From the NCBI GenBank assembly GCA_963691835.1, contig OY829383.1, positions 124,001 through 188,000 on the forward strand: a stretch of DNA of 64,000 bases, read 5' to 3'. The stretch is from G963691835 sp963691835 (GTDB taxonomy: Bacteria; Pseudomonadota; Alphaproteobacteria; Thalassobaculales; Thalassobaculaceae). Of the stretch, positions 1 through 6,577 are shown piece by piece (position 1 is the first letter of the stretch; every line of letters begins with the position of its first letter). The translations under genes were made by a program, and so were the position numbers. Under the pieces are notes generated by a model, which saw nothing but the letters and a program-made list of their open reading frames with translations, searched no databases and was not told the origin of the DNA.

Positions 1-421
1 GGGCGGCGCCAGTCGTCGAACGACGGAAACTGCGATTGATCAGCTTTGCGCCGTAAGACATGTATTGTAGCGCGACAAACCGTACTGCTCGTTCAAGGTC
101 GGTCATTCCGGCTGGGTCCGCGCGCTTCAAAGCCTCGAAGTCGGCTCGGGAATGCAGCTTGTATTGAAGCAGATCGACCAACGGATTGAGGTGGCGGTCC
201 AGACACTTGAAGAGGTTCGTGATGTCCCCGTTGGCGTCGTTCAACCACTCGGATCTCGCTCGTTCTCGGCGCGCAAAGAACACCCCACCCATGCCGACAA
301 AGGGCTCCGCGTAACAGGTGTGTGGGTGGCTTTCTATGAGCTGTCTGATTCGCCCAACAAGCCTTGCTTTGCCGCCGAAGTAAGGTGCTATGCCGCCCCT
401 AGCGATTTTGATCAGCGTCAT
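1..421 (-). CDS. Dam-type N6-adenine DNA methylase, N-terminal part (cut by window edge)
   Basis: Reading leftward from an ATG at 421, the first 140 residues match the D12-class (Dam) adenine methyltransferase fold. An early APYFGGK segment (residues 11-17) and EPFVGMGGVFFARR (about 37-50) form the SAM-binding region, and an NDAN loop follows. The catalytic DPPY motif should lie past the window start and is not visible. A GGAGG lies 7 bases before the ATG; a second in-frame ATG at 433 is possible. It overlaps the upstream Com-like gene by 23 bases, as mom overlaps com in phage Mu. Likely role: methylating phage or host DNA for protection or regulation. Family certain, specificity unknown. Confidence 0.85.
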   Translation of the reverse strand, partial: MTLIKIARGGIAPYFGGKARLVGRIRQLIESHPHTCYAEPFVGMGGVFFARRERARSEWLNDANGDITNLFKCLDRHLNPLVDLLQYKLHSRADFEALKRADPAGMTDLERAVRFVALQYMSYGAKLINRSFRRSTTGAA

Positions 422-560
422 TCGCGCCTCCATTCGAAGACGCTCCGGGGCGCTCTGTCTCGTTGATAGCCCCACATCGTGGGCACTTGATTTCGATCAC
501 ACCCGTCATCGCCACACGGGCCAGCTTACGGCCACATGAGACACATCGTATCGACTCCAC
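399..560 (-). CDS. com: Com-like zinc-finger translational regulator, 53 aa
   Basis: This small gene starts at a GTG (560) and reads MESIRCVSCGRKLA near its N-terminus and IEIKCPRCGAIN about residues 25-36. The two CxxC pairs, the spacing and the IKCPRCG core are those of the Com family, zinc-finger proteins that in phage Mu bind the mom mRNA and open its translation start. Its last 23 bases overlap the start of the Dam-type methylase, the same layout as com-mom, so the inferred job is switching on translation of that methylase. No strong Shine-Dalgarno precedes the GTG; the start was chosen because an in-frame stop lies just upstream. Confidence 0.75.
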   Translation of the reverse strand: MESIRCVSCGRKLARVAMTGVIEIKCPRCGAINETERPGASSNGGANDADQNR

Positions 561-637
561 CTGTCATGCCCTCGTAGTCTCGAACCGCCGTGCACGGTGG
601 CGGCCGGTTCTGCCGGGCGAGGTCTACTCTCGCGGTT

Positions 638-657
638 CGGGGTGCTCGAACACCCCG
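638..657 (-). terminator. Hairpin upstream of com, possible terminator of the PIN gene
   Basis: A 7-bp stem (CGGGGTG / CACCCCG) with a 6-base loop lies between the end of the PIN gene (801) and com (560). There is no clear T-run, so it may be a weak terminator or a structured leader for com. The rest of 561-800 shows no convincing gene. Confidence 0.3.
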
Positions 658-800
658 GCCCCGCCTTATGCGGGTGCATCAACGACAATAGACAACTTGC
701 CCGACAAGCCACTGCACTGATTTGTACGGGACTGGGTAGCTTAGGGTGTCGTTCTGCGCCCAGCCGGAACAGACCGCTCATATCGGGAAGCTGCACGAGA

Positions 801-1310
801 TCAGGTGCCCCGTAGCCATCGGAGGCGTTTGTCGATTTCGGCGACGGGAAGGAAAACGGCATCATCTGCACGCCAGCCTTCAAGGGCGGAAACGAGTAGC
901 TCGATCTCACACGCTTCCGCCGCGTGCAGTTCGTCGATAATCCACAGGACGCCATGGACCCGCACGGCGCGAGCCGTGGCGACTTTTCTGAGAAGGCCGT
1001 CTCCGGTCAAGAGAATTGCATCCTCGTGGCAGGTCGTTGTCACCAAGGCAAAGCAATCGTTCGCCGACAATCGGCTGTGTTCCCGTTTCAGGGCGAGTAC
1101 CTGGGCAACTTCCGCGCCGGGTAGATCATACGTACCGAGGCCACCGTCTTCGAGCATCCGCCACTCCTGCGGCGTGAAATCCAGGAGCTCTTCCTCCCGG
1201 ATCGGGAGAGGCGCGATGAAGCGATAAGGCAACCGCATGAGAACATGCAGCAGTTGCCCCTTCTTCAAGTCGATCAGGCAGGATGCGTCGTTGACGACAA
1301 CACAGGTCAC
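801..1310 (-). CDS. PIN-domain protein, putative ribonuclease toxin
   Basis: This 169-residue protein has the PIN layout: an N-terminal VVVNDASCLIDL strand-acid motif (Asp near residue 8), ANDCFALV in the middle (Asp about 105) and LLTGDGLLR (Asp about 120). These would be the acidic metal-binding residues of a VapC-like RNase. It starts at GTG 1310 and overlaps the stop of the HTH-ImmA gene (GTGA), so the two are translationally coupled. Pairs of an XRE/ImmA-type protein with a PIN protein recur in prophages and islands and behave like toxin-antitoxin or stress modules. The target RNA is unknown. Confidence 0.7.
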   Translation of the reverse strand: MTCVVVNDASCLIDLKKGQLLHVLMRLPYRFIAPLPIREEELLDFTPQEWRMLEDGGLGTYDLPGAEVAQVLALKREHSRLSANDCFALVTTTCHEDAILLTGDGLLRKVATARAVRVHGVLWIIDELHAAEACEIELLVSALEGWRADDAVFLPVAEIDKRLRWLRGT

Positions 1311-2386
1311 TGGTCGCGCGGCCCCCTGATGTCACGCTCGACGATACTCAAGGGGAGCCCAAGCATCTGCGCCGCTCGCACCGGAGAAATCAGCTCTTCT
1401 CCAAGCGCGCGCCAGACCAAGCGCTCGAAACGCTGCGGCTTCTCGAACGCTGCGAAGCCTTCGCCGGGACCGATCGGCTCCGGTTCCTCACGCCGCCAAC
1501 TCCGCGCGTAGGTCTTGAAGGCATACTCAATCGCCGACTTCGATAGGATACCGACCTGGCCAAGTCGAACCAGCATCGCTGCGGCGGAAACACCGTAGGT
1601 GCGTTTCAGCCGCATGATCTCAATCCAGGTCATGCCGTGACGGTTCTTGCCCGCCTCCTCCTCTAAATGTTCGCGAGGGATCAGGAAGGCTCCCGCGAAC
1701 CGGTTCATCGCTGGTTCCTTCTTGATCAAAGGGTTTCCGGTTGCGGTGATGATCCTGTGCGCGAGCTCATGAGCCAGATTGAACCGTTTGCGCTCTACAT
1801 TGGTTTGTCGCGCGACCACGATCACTTCGGTCGGGGCCGCATCCGCCCTCTCAACATGGCACGCGAGTCCGTTGATCCTCTCCGGCAGCTCAGCTTCGAT
1901 GACCTTGAGGCCTTTGTCTTCGAGGAGCGCGGTCATACTCGGAATGGGGTCGATCCCAAGCCTCCATTTCTTTCGAACTTCCCGCGCCTTCGCGTCGATG
2001 GCCGGTTCATTCTCCAAATGATCCACGCGCAGAGCCGCGAAAGGATCGTCGGCCGCGTGGAGATCGAGGATGTCTTCGATGGCAAGGTAATCTTCGAGCT
2101 TCTCGATCACGAGCGCTTCCGCCATCGCGCGGTCCTGCGCCGAGGCAGTCGAGTTCTTCCGCCATTCCACACTCTGCAAGGCTTCGACTTGTCCACCCAG
2201 CAGGAAGTCCAAGGACACGCCGAGCGCCTTGCCCAGGCCGACCAGCACAGCCGAGGACGGCATCATCTTGTCCGCCTCGTATTTGCTGATTGCCTGCGCC
2301 GAAACGCTAGGGGTCACGCGCTCTGCAAGCGCCTGCATGGATAGGCCCGCCCGCTTACGGGCCAGCCTGAGCCTTTGTCCGAACAT
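1307..2386 (-). CDS. XRE repressor fused to ImmA/IrrE metallopeptidase
   Basis: The 359-residue product begins with a Cro/CI-type HTH (residues about 4-64, ending in SLDFLLGG). It continues with an ImmA/IrrE (COG2856) zinc peptidase domain holding NLAHELAHRI (HExxH at 206-210) and EPAMNRFAGAFLIP (third ligand Glu about 224). Known ImmA/IrrE enzymes cleave a partner repressor when induced. The start MFGQ at 2386 has a GAGAGGA ribosome site 3-4 bases upstream and matches the usual N-terminus of the family; an upstream ATG at 2482 would add an unlikely leader. It is coupled to the downstream PIN gene and diverges from the DUF2188-like gene at 2495. Confidence 0.8.
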   Translation of the reverse strand: MFGQRLRLARKRAGLSMQALAERVTPSVSAQAISKYEADKMMPSSAVLVGLGKALGVSLDFLLGGQVEALQSVEWRKNSTASAQDRAMAEALVIEKLEDYLAIEDILDLHAADDPFAALRVDHLENEPAIDAKAREVRKKWRLGIDPIPSMTALLEDKGLKVIEAELPERINGLACHVERADAAPTEVIVVARQTNVERKRFNLAHELAHRIITATGNPLIKKEPAMNRFAGAFLIPREHLEEEAGKNRHGMTWIEIMRLKRTYGVSAAAMLVRLGQVGILSKSAIEYAFKTYARSWRREEPEPIGPGEGFAAFEKPQRFERLVWRALGEELISPVRAAQMLGLPLSIVERDIRGPRDQ

Positions 2387-2494
2387 GGTCCTCTCCCGGC
2401 GGTTATTCTTGTGGTTGATAAACGCTATATTTTGAGATAGATTTAAACACATGGTTGGCATTTCGTCAATCAGAATCGACATAAGGAGTCAAAA
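2387..2494. promoter_or_regulatory. Divergent promoter region, HTH-ImmA versus DUF2188-like gene
   Basis: About 108 bases, clearly more AT-rich than the flanks (for example around 2421-2450), lie between two divergent starts. It ends in an AAGGAG ribosome site for the rightward gene. It is the natural place for the autoregulatory operator of the XRE domain of the leftward gene. No perfect palindrome was found. Confidence 0.4.
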
Positions 2495-2719
2495 ATGTCT
2501 AAGAAGAATCAACATGTTGTCCCGCATGAGAGCGGTTGGGCAGTGAAAGGTGCGGGGAACAGCCGTGCGACTTCCGTCCACGGCACTCAGCGCGAAGCCA
2601 TCGCGGCCGCGCGCGAGACCGCCATTCGCCAGCGGAGCGAGATGCTTATCCATGGTGAGAATGGTCGCATTCGTGAGCGCAACACCTACGGCGACGATCC
2701 CTTCCCTCCGAAGGGTTGA
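2495..2719 (+). CDS. DUF2188-family small protein
   Basis: This 74-residue protein begins MSKKNQHVVPHESGWAV and continues with KGAGNSRATSVHGTQREAI. The HVVPHESGWAVKGAGN...T..T..EAI..AR pattern and the later EMLIHGENGRIRERNTYGDDP segment are typical of DUF2188 proteins. The function of the family is unknown. The AAGGAG ribosome site lies 7 bases before the ATG. It probably forms a two-gene unit with the next small gene, 18 bases downstream. Confidence 0.75.
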   Translation: MSKKNQHVVPHESGWAVKGAGNSRATSVHGTQREAIAAARETAIRQRSEMLIHGENGRIRERNTYGDDPFPPKG

Positions 2720-2737
2720 TACGAAAGGAGAAACCCC

Positions 2738-2947
2738 ATGGCGGGCATAGAAATGCGGTTCAACGGCCGCAAAATTACATCCAATTCGCAGCTTCAGCGA
2801 GAGCTGACGCAGAGCGTGGAAAAGCATGTCGAAGACAGCCTAAAAAGGGCGGCGGGTCCCGGCGTGCGCATGAAGAAGACACGCGACGGCTACACCTTCG
2901 ATGGCACGCCGGAGCAGATCGAGCGCATGAAAAAACGATTTGGCTGA
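2738..2947 (+). CDS. Small conserved-looking protein of unknown function
   Basis: The product is 69 residues and begins MAGIEMRFNGRKI. It is charged, with a probable N-terminal helix (LQRELTQSVEKHVEDSLKR) and a C-terminal stretch DGYTFDGTPEQIERMKKRF. It follows the DUF2188-like gene by 18 bases with a GAAAGGAG ribosome site, so it is likely co-transcribed. I do not recognise a family. Confidence 0.55.
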   Translation: MAGIEMRFNGRKITSNSQLQRELTQSVEKHVEDSLKRAAGPGVRMKKTRDGYTFDGTPEQIERMKKRFG

Positions 2948-2948
2948 G

Positions 2949-2964
2949 GTGGCCTCCGAGCCAC
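2949..2964 (+). terminator. Short hairpin after the DUF2188-like unit
   Basis: GTGGC and GCCAC pair around a 6-base loop, four bases after the stop codon of the 69-residue gene. There is no T-run, so its role as terminator is weak. Confidence 0.25.
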
Positions 2965-3122
2965 ATACAGTGTCGTCTCCCTCCTACTGGATCGCGCCAT
3001 TAGGCGGCGGTCATCAACTCCGGTCGCTGAACCGCCAATGGCAGCGGGAGATCGGAGCTCTTTCAAAGCTCGGTTTGAACTGAGCGCCCACGTCGGAAGG
3101 CGTCCTCTCCCCACCTCTCGAA

Positions 3123-3147
3123 AACACCAATAATGGGGTGTTTTTTC
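3123..3147 (+). terminator. Intrinsic terminator
   Basis: AACACC (3123-3128) pairs with GGTGTT (3137-3142) and runs into six T residues (3141-3146). This is a classic rho-independent terminator for the rightward genes ending at 2947. Confidence 0.65.
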
Positions 3148-3152
3148 GTTGT

Positions 3153-3177
3153 TTTATCACATATTTTATGAGATAAA
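3153..3177. promoter_or_regulatory. AT-rich palindromic operator candidate
   Basis: TTTATCACATA (3153-3163) and TATGAGATAAA (3167-3177) form an 11-bp inverted repeat with one mismatch and a 3-base spacer. It sits in very AT-rich DNA 205 bases upstream of the HTH gene at 3383, so it may be an operator for that protein or for another phage regulator. Confidence 0.45.
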
Positions 3178-3258
3178 GTAATTGTCGACAGGGTGGGTGG
3201 GCTGCCCGGACAAACAAGAAAGGAGGCTAAGAATGAGATCCCCGAGGAGGGTGGTTCT

Positions 3259-3338
3259 CGATGTCAGGCTGTTTGGTTGGCACCTAACCCTGACAATCGA
3301 GTTCTAAACCCTAGGGTGTCGGGGAAAACCCGGCACCC
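3259..3338 (+). other. Leader with two stem-loops before the HTH gene
   Basis: Two hairpins follow each other. The first pairs CGATGTCAGG (3259-3268) with CCTGACAATCG (3289-3299), one base bulged. The second pairs GGGTGTCGGG (3314-3323) with CCCGGCACCC (3329-3338) around a GAAAA loop. Neither has a T-run. They may be a structured 5' leader of the gene at 3383 or part of a small RNA. No known riboswitch family is recognised. Confidence 0.35.
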
Positions 3339-3382
3339 GCCTCGGCGGAACTCAACTCCGCCTCCCTTCAAGAAAGGTACCT

Positions 3383-3607
3383 ATGACCCCCGAAGAATTC
3401 AAGGATTGGCTCAAAATCATGCGCATCAGCCAAAAAAAGGCATCCGTCGCTCTCGGCGTACACGTCAATACCGTAAACGGATGGGTGCTTGGAAAGACAG
3501 CCATCAATCAAACCGTCGCCCTGGCATGCCGTGCGCTCTATCACCGGCTTGAGCCGTGGGGGCATAAGGACGGTGCAGCCAACACAACCGAAACATCATC
3601 CAGGTAA
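3383..3607 (+). CDS. Small XRE-like helix-turn-helix protein
   Basis: The 74-residue product carries a single HTH of the phage kind: FKDWLKIMRISQKKASVAL, then GVHVNTVNGWVLGKTAI (about residues 25-41), then a helix VALACRALYHRL. It resembles the small HTH proteins that many alphaproteobacterial phages carry. An AAGAAAGG site precedes the ATG. It ends 12 bases inside the opposing small gene at 3596-3712, so the two converge. It is likely a DNA-binding regulator; its target is unknown, and the nearby palindrome is the obvious candidate. Confidence 0.7.
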   Translation: MTPEEFKDWLKIMRISQKKASVALGVHVNTVNGWVLGKTAINQTVALACRALYHRLEPWGHKDGAANTTETSSR

Positions 3608-3712
3608 AAAGCACATCATAAGCCGGGCAAGCTGTCGTGCCTGCTCTGCGTACTCAGGCTTGTAGGACGATGGGCGGCCGCGTCCCTTCTTGGCGGGTTT
3701 ACCAATGGTCAT
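3596..3712 (-). CDS. Short protein resembling the N-terminus of a phage terminase small subunit-like family
   Basis: This 38-residue frame starts MTIGKPAKKGRGRPSSYKPE and continues YAEQARQLARL. That segment resembles the N-terminal part of small phage DNA-binding or terminase-small-subunit-like proteins (GRPxxYKPExAEQAxKLxxLGA...). Here it stops after LMMCFLPG, so the usual HTH that follows is missing. Its ATG overlaps the stop of the upstream gene (ATGA), which supports translation. It is either a truncated remnant or a deliberately short version; I favour a remnant. Confidence 0.45.
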   Translation of the reverse strand: MTIGKPAKKGRGRPSSYKPEYAEQARQLARLMMCFLPG

Positions 3713-4014
3713 GCAGCCCCATCATCATCATCATCATCAAACCCCAGTAACGAGCCGATCTCTTCGTCGTTTAGGACGCGGGGGTAAGTCTTGACCATCG
3801 GCCAAACCCTCATTCCGCCCTGGACGCTCCCCGATGGGAGTAGGCTTTCAATTGCCGCCAGCAGTTCCGCTTGGTCCTTACAGACCACGGCGGCATGAGC
3901 GCCGTGGTTCGTACCTTCCTGCTCGATGGCAGCATTGTCCGGAACGGTGACCCGGAGCACGTAGCCGTTGATGACTGGCTCGACCTGATAGGTGAATGAC
4001 TTGGCGGTGGTCAT
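3709..4014 (-). CDS. Phage protein of unknown function with an acidic tail
   Basis: The product is 101 residues, beginning MTTAKSFTYQVEPVINGYVL, and ends in LLGFDDDDDDGAA. The six-Asp run is encoded by a trinucleotide ATC repeat (about 3721-3739), a spot that could change length by slippage. The start at 4014 has AAGGAG upstream; an earlier frame start at 4104 lacks this. The predicted body is beta-rich with no recognised domain. It sits at the 3' end of the leftward early operon, coupled to the following 38-residue gene. Confidence 0.6.
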   Translation of the reverse strand: MTTAKSFTYQVEPVINGYVLRVTVPDNAAIEQEGTNHGAHAAVVCKDQAELLAAIESLLPSGSVQGGMRVWPMVKTYPRVLNDEEIGSLLGFDDDDDDGAA

Positions 4015-4054
4015 CCCCTCTTCTCCTTTGAGCTGGGCGATATCGCTCGATCGG

Positions 4055-4378
4055 TCACAACGATCCCCCTTCCGGCTTGGTCGGCTCGGCAAAGAAATGC
4101 TCACCGCTGTTCATCACGCATGTCGGCCCGCCCGGTAGAGTGACCGTCAGCGTCCAAGAACCCGTCTCGTGGTTGCTGAACATCTCCAGCAGGTTTCCCT
4201 GTGCGTCCAGCATGAGGCTTGCGCGCTCTTCCCCGAATTTGGCTTTCAGGTGTGCGATAACGTCGTCTCGACCGGCGCACGCTTGCCGCCGTGTCTGAGC
4301 CTCGGCCGTGGCGAGGTACGCGCACATCAGCAAGAACCACGCGACCAGTAGCCACGTGAGGGCAGTGTTTCTGGACAT
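4055..4378 (-). CDS. Small exported or membrane-anchored phage protein
   Basis: The 107-residue product starts MSRNTALTWLLVAWFLLMCA, a signal peptide or membrane anchor ending near ATAEAQ (residue about 25). It is followed by a soluble domain containing DDVIAHLKAKFGEERA and a SWTLTVTLPGG strand segment. A GGAGACA site precedes the ATG at 4378; the frame stays open upstream but without a good start. Small periplasmic proteins of this shape occur in alphaproteobacterial prophages with no assigned function. Confidence 0.6.
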   Translation of the reverse strand: MSRNTALTWLLVAWFLLMCAYLATAEAQTRRQACAGRDDVIAHLKAKFGEERASLMLDAQGNLLEMFSNHETGSWTLTVTLPGGPTCVMNSGEHFFAEPTKPEGGSL

Positions 4379-4681
4379 TGTCTCCGGATCTCTACCCCGG
4401 GCGCGTGCGGAAATGCAGAGGCGCTGCCGGGGCTCAGTGCGGATCACCGATGGCGGTAGACGTCGATACCAGCGGGAGTGCCGCAATCGCATCACCTCGC
4501 TCCAGCGCTGGCCGGCGCTCAAAACTGACGTAAGCACCCGCCAGAAGCGGACGCCGACCAGAACCGGAAAGCGAGGAAAATGCCTGACTCCGCCCTGCGA
4601 ACGTGTGCTACCGAACGCACTGGCGAAGCCGTGGCATGAAGGGTGGTGCATTCCGGGTCGAATGTCAAACATATTGATCTC

Positions 4682-5470
4682 CTAAGCGGCGGTATCCCTA
4701 GATGTTGTTTGAGCACCACTGATTTCGGTGCTGTCGTCGTAAACGCGGTATTTCACGCCTTTGATTCGCGGCCACACATCCGGGCCGTAGCGCGTGAGGT
4801 GCCGGGCGATGGCGTCGAGACCTGCTTTCACCGCGCGCTTGGGGCCGCGCCGATCGTTCGGAGACCGGCCAATACCCACGGCCAGCTTGCGCCAACTGAG
4901 GCCGGCCAGCCGTTTGCGGATGGCCACGCGTTGGTACATGAACGTGGCCGGGATGAAACTCGGGAAGACTTCCAAGACCCAGCGCGCCAGATCCAATTCC
5001 TCGGGCGTGGGCTTGTACGGGGAGTCAACGAGTGACGGGTCAATTTCCTTCTGATCGCCCGCCGTCATCCATGTGTACGACGCGATCGACGGGCCGTCCG
5101 CAGCCTCTCCCCACTCCGCCACCAGACCGAAAATCAACCACCCCCAGACGTCCGCAGCGGTCCAAACCTCGGGCAGCGCGAAGACGATCTCGTGCCTCTC
5201 CCGCCGGCCTGAGACGGATCGCTCTGGCGTGCGGTAGATCTCGACCTCCGCCCGGTCAAACTCCTCCCGGGGCCACGACACGCGGACGATGCGCTCGTTG
5301 TCCTCTGGCAGGTATTTGAGCTTCGGATAAAACTCGGTGGATCCGACGACCTCCGCCTCGCCTCGGACCAAACTCCGATGCGCTGCCGTGGCGTCGTCCA
5401 CGATCTCGATCGTCTCGCCCTCGACATCGACACGCTTGGCCCGGGGGCCGCGATGTTTGCGCTTTGCCAT
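4682..5470 (-). CDS. Phage protein of unknown function with a C-terminal HTH-like segment
   Basis: This is a 262-residue protein with a basic N-terminus (MAKRKHRGPRAKR). In its C-terminal third, LSWRKLAVGIGRSPNDRRG and AVKAGLDAIARHL read like the helix-turn-helix of phage proteins of the DUF6362 kind. The start at 5470 has AGGTG at the right distance and follows the stop of the 57-residue gene by 4 bases, so it belongs to the leftward replication operon. About 300 bases between this gene and 4378 hold no convincing gene. Confidence in the gene is high, in any function low. Confidence 0.65.
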   Translation of the reverse strand: MAKRKHRGPRAKRVDVEGETIEIVDDATAAHRSLVRGEAEVVGSTEFYPKLKYLPEDNERIVRVSWPREEFDRAEVEIYRTPERSVSGRRERHEIVFALPEVWTAADVWGWLIFGLVAEWGEAADGPSIASYTWMTAGDQKEIDPSLVDSPYKPTPEELDLARWVLEVFPSFIPATFMYQRVAIRKRLAGLSWRKLAVGIGRSPNDRRGPKRAVKAGLDAIARHLTRYGPDVWPRIKGVKYRVYDDSTEISGAQTTSRDTAA

Positions 5471-5474
5471 CAAA

Positions 5475-5648
5475 TCACCTCGACCGTTTGCTCTCGGAAT
5501 CCGCCGCGCGCTCTTCGATCTCCTGCCGCTCACGCCACATGCGGCATTCCCGCAGCAGCGCTTTCGATCGGGCCGGCAGTACCTTGGCCAGCGCGTCCCC
5601 GGCAATCAGGAGTGCGTCGGCTTTCTGTTTCGCTGTCACGCGGCTCAT
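5475..5648 (-). CDS. Small charged protein between two operon genes, 57 aa
   Basis: A frame from ATG 5648 to TGA 5475 reads MSRVTAKQKADALLIAGDAL at its N-terminus and continues as a long charged helix (RMWRERQEIEERAAD). Its ATG overlaps the stop of the upstream replication gene (ATGA), and its stop is 4 bases before the next ATG. The tight packing makes it a real gene. The function is unknown; it has the look of a small helical accessory protein. Confidence 0.6.
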   Translation of the reverse strand: MSRVTAKQKADALLIAGDALAKVLPARSKALLRECRMWRERQEIEERAADSESKRSR

Positions 5649-6577
5649 CCGACCGGCTCCAGGTGGCCCCGGGCGTAATCATCGGCAGCATCCATCCCGT
5701 CGATCCGCTTGATTTCGCGCAGCCGGTCGATGACCTCGGGCGGGTAGTCGCGCTGCTTGCGGACCATGAGGTTGCTTGGCCGCTCCTCCTCGGGTCTGAC
5801 CCCCTCGTCTTCACCCTCGAATGCCGACCAACGGTCGCCGTTCAGCCACGTTTGCGAATGCGGCACCTTGTCTGGCGGGGTGTCCTGATCGGCAAACCGC
5901 TGCTTGGCGGATTGAGCGCCGTGAAGCATTTGCTCGGCGGTAACTCCGCGACCGATCGCCTTGAGCCACGCTGCGTGCGCCGCCGCCGGCCCCGGATCGT
6001 TCGGGTTCTTCGGGCTTGCCTTCCAGACCTCCCACCATCGGAGGAAGGTCTGATCAGATTTCCAGTCAGCCTTGTTGCGCTTCCGAACTCCCCCAGGGGG
6101 GGTAGGGGGGGTATTACTACTACTTACTACCTCCTTCATCTGCGGCGCGTTTTCCCCACCAGTTCCGAACTGGTTCCCCACTGGTTCCGAACACGGCGCC
6201 GATGAAGTCCTCGTGGTTCCGGCATCACTTTCCGTCATGCCTACATAGGTTCGGATTTCGTCGGTGATGGGGTGGACTGAGTTCGGTTTCTTGGGCCTCT
6301 GAAACCGGCAGAAGTTCCGAATTGCGCCGTATTTACGGCCATCGACTTCGTAACTCGTGACCTGCTCATTGGAGATCAGTTCCTCCAAGAGGGCCTGAAT
6401 ATCCACGTTGTCAGCCGGAAGTAGCCTCATTTTAAGGGTCACCGGCTTCCACTCGAAGATGCCTTGATCATCAGCCTCGTTCCGAAGTGCGAGGGTCAGA
6501 AGGCGTGCGAATGGGGACATGCTTACGAAATGCTCGTCAGTCCATTGCCCCGGATGCTGTGATCGGATTCGTGCCAT
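5645..6577 (-). CDS. Phage replication initiator-like protein (DnaD/O-type)
   Basis: The 310-residue protein begins MARIRSQHPGQWTDEHFVSM and carries a winged-helix-like N-terminal domain (DDQGIFEWKPVTLKMRLLP..., YGAIRNFCRFQRPKKPNSVHP). A proline- and threonine-rich linker follows near residue 160, then a C-terminal domain with FLRWWEVWKASP. This layout and its position directly before a DnaB helicase fit phage O/DnaD-type initiators that load the helicase at the origin. It overlaps the helicase stop by ATGA. The origin was not located; in lambdoid phages it lies inside the initiator gene, so the linker DNA around 6095-6125 (GGGGGGGTAGGGGGGG tract and ACTACT repeats) is a candidate. Confidence 0.7.
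   Translation of the reverse strand: MARIRSQHPGQWTDEHFVSMSPFARLLTLALRNEADDQGIFEWKPVTLKMRLLPADNVDIQALLEELISNEQVTSYEVDGRKYGAIRNFCRFQRPKKPNSVHPITDEIRTYVGMTESDAGTTRTSSAPCSEPVGNQFGTGGENAPQMKEVVSSSNTPPTPPGGVRKRNKADWKSDQTFLRWWEVWKASPKNPNDPGPAAAHAAWLKAIGRGVTAEQMLHGAQSAKQRFADQDTPPDKVPHSQTWLNGDRWSAFEGEDEGVRPEEERPSNLMVRKQRDYPPEVIDRLREIKRIDGMDAADDYARGHLEPVG

Noticed and set aside
506..955. A 149-codon leftward frame across com and the PIN gene end
   Set aside because: Low-complexity composition and no start signals; com in another frame has a clear zinc-finger pattern.
3193..3552. A 119-codon rightward frame across the hairpin leader
   Set aside because: It conflicts with the HTH gene in another frame and its residues follow hairpin DNA; no ribosome site supports it.
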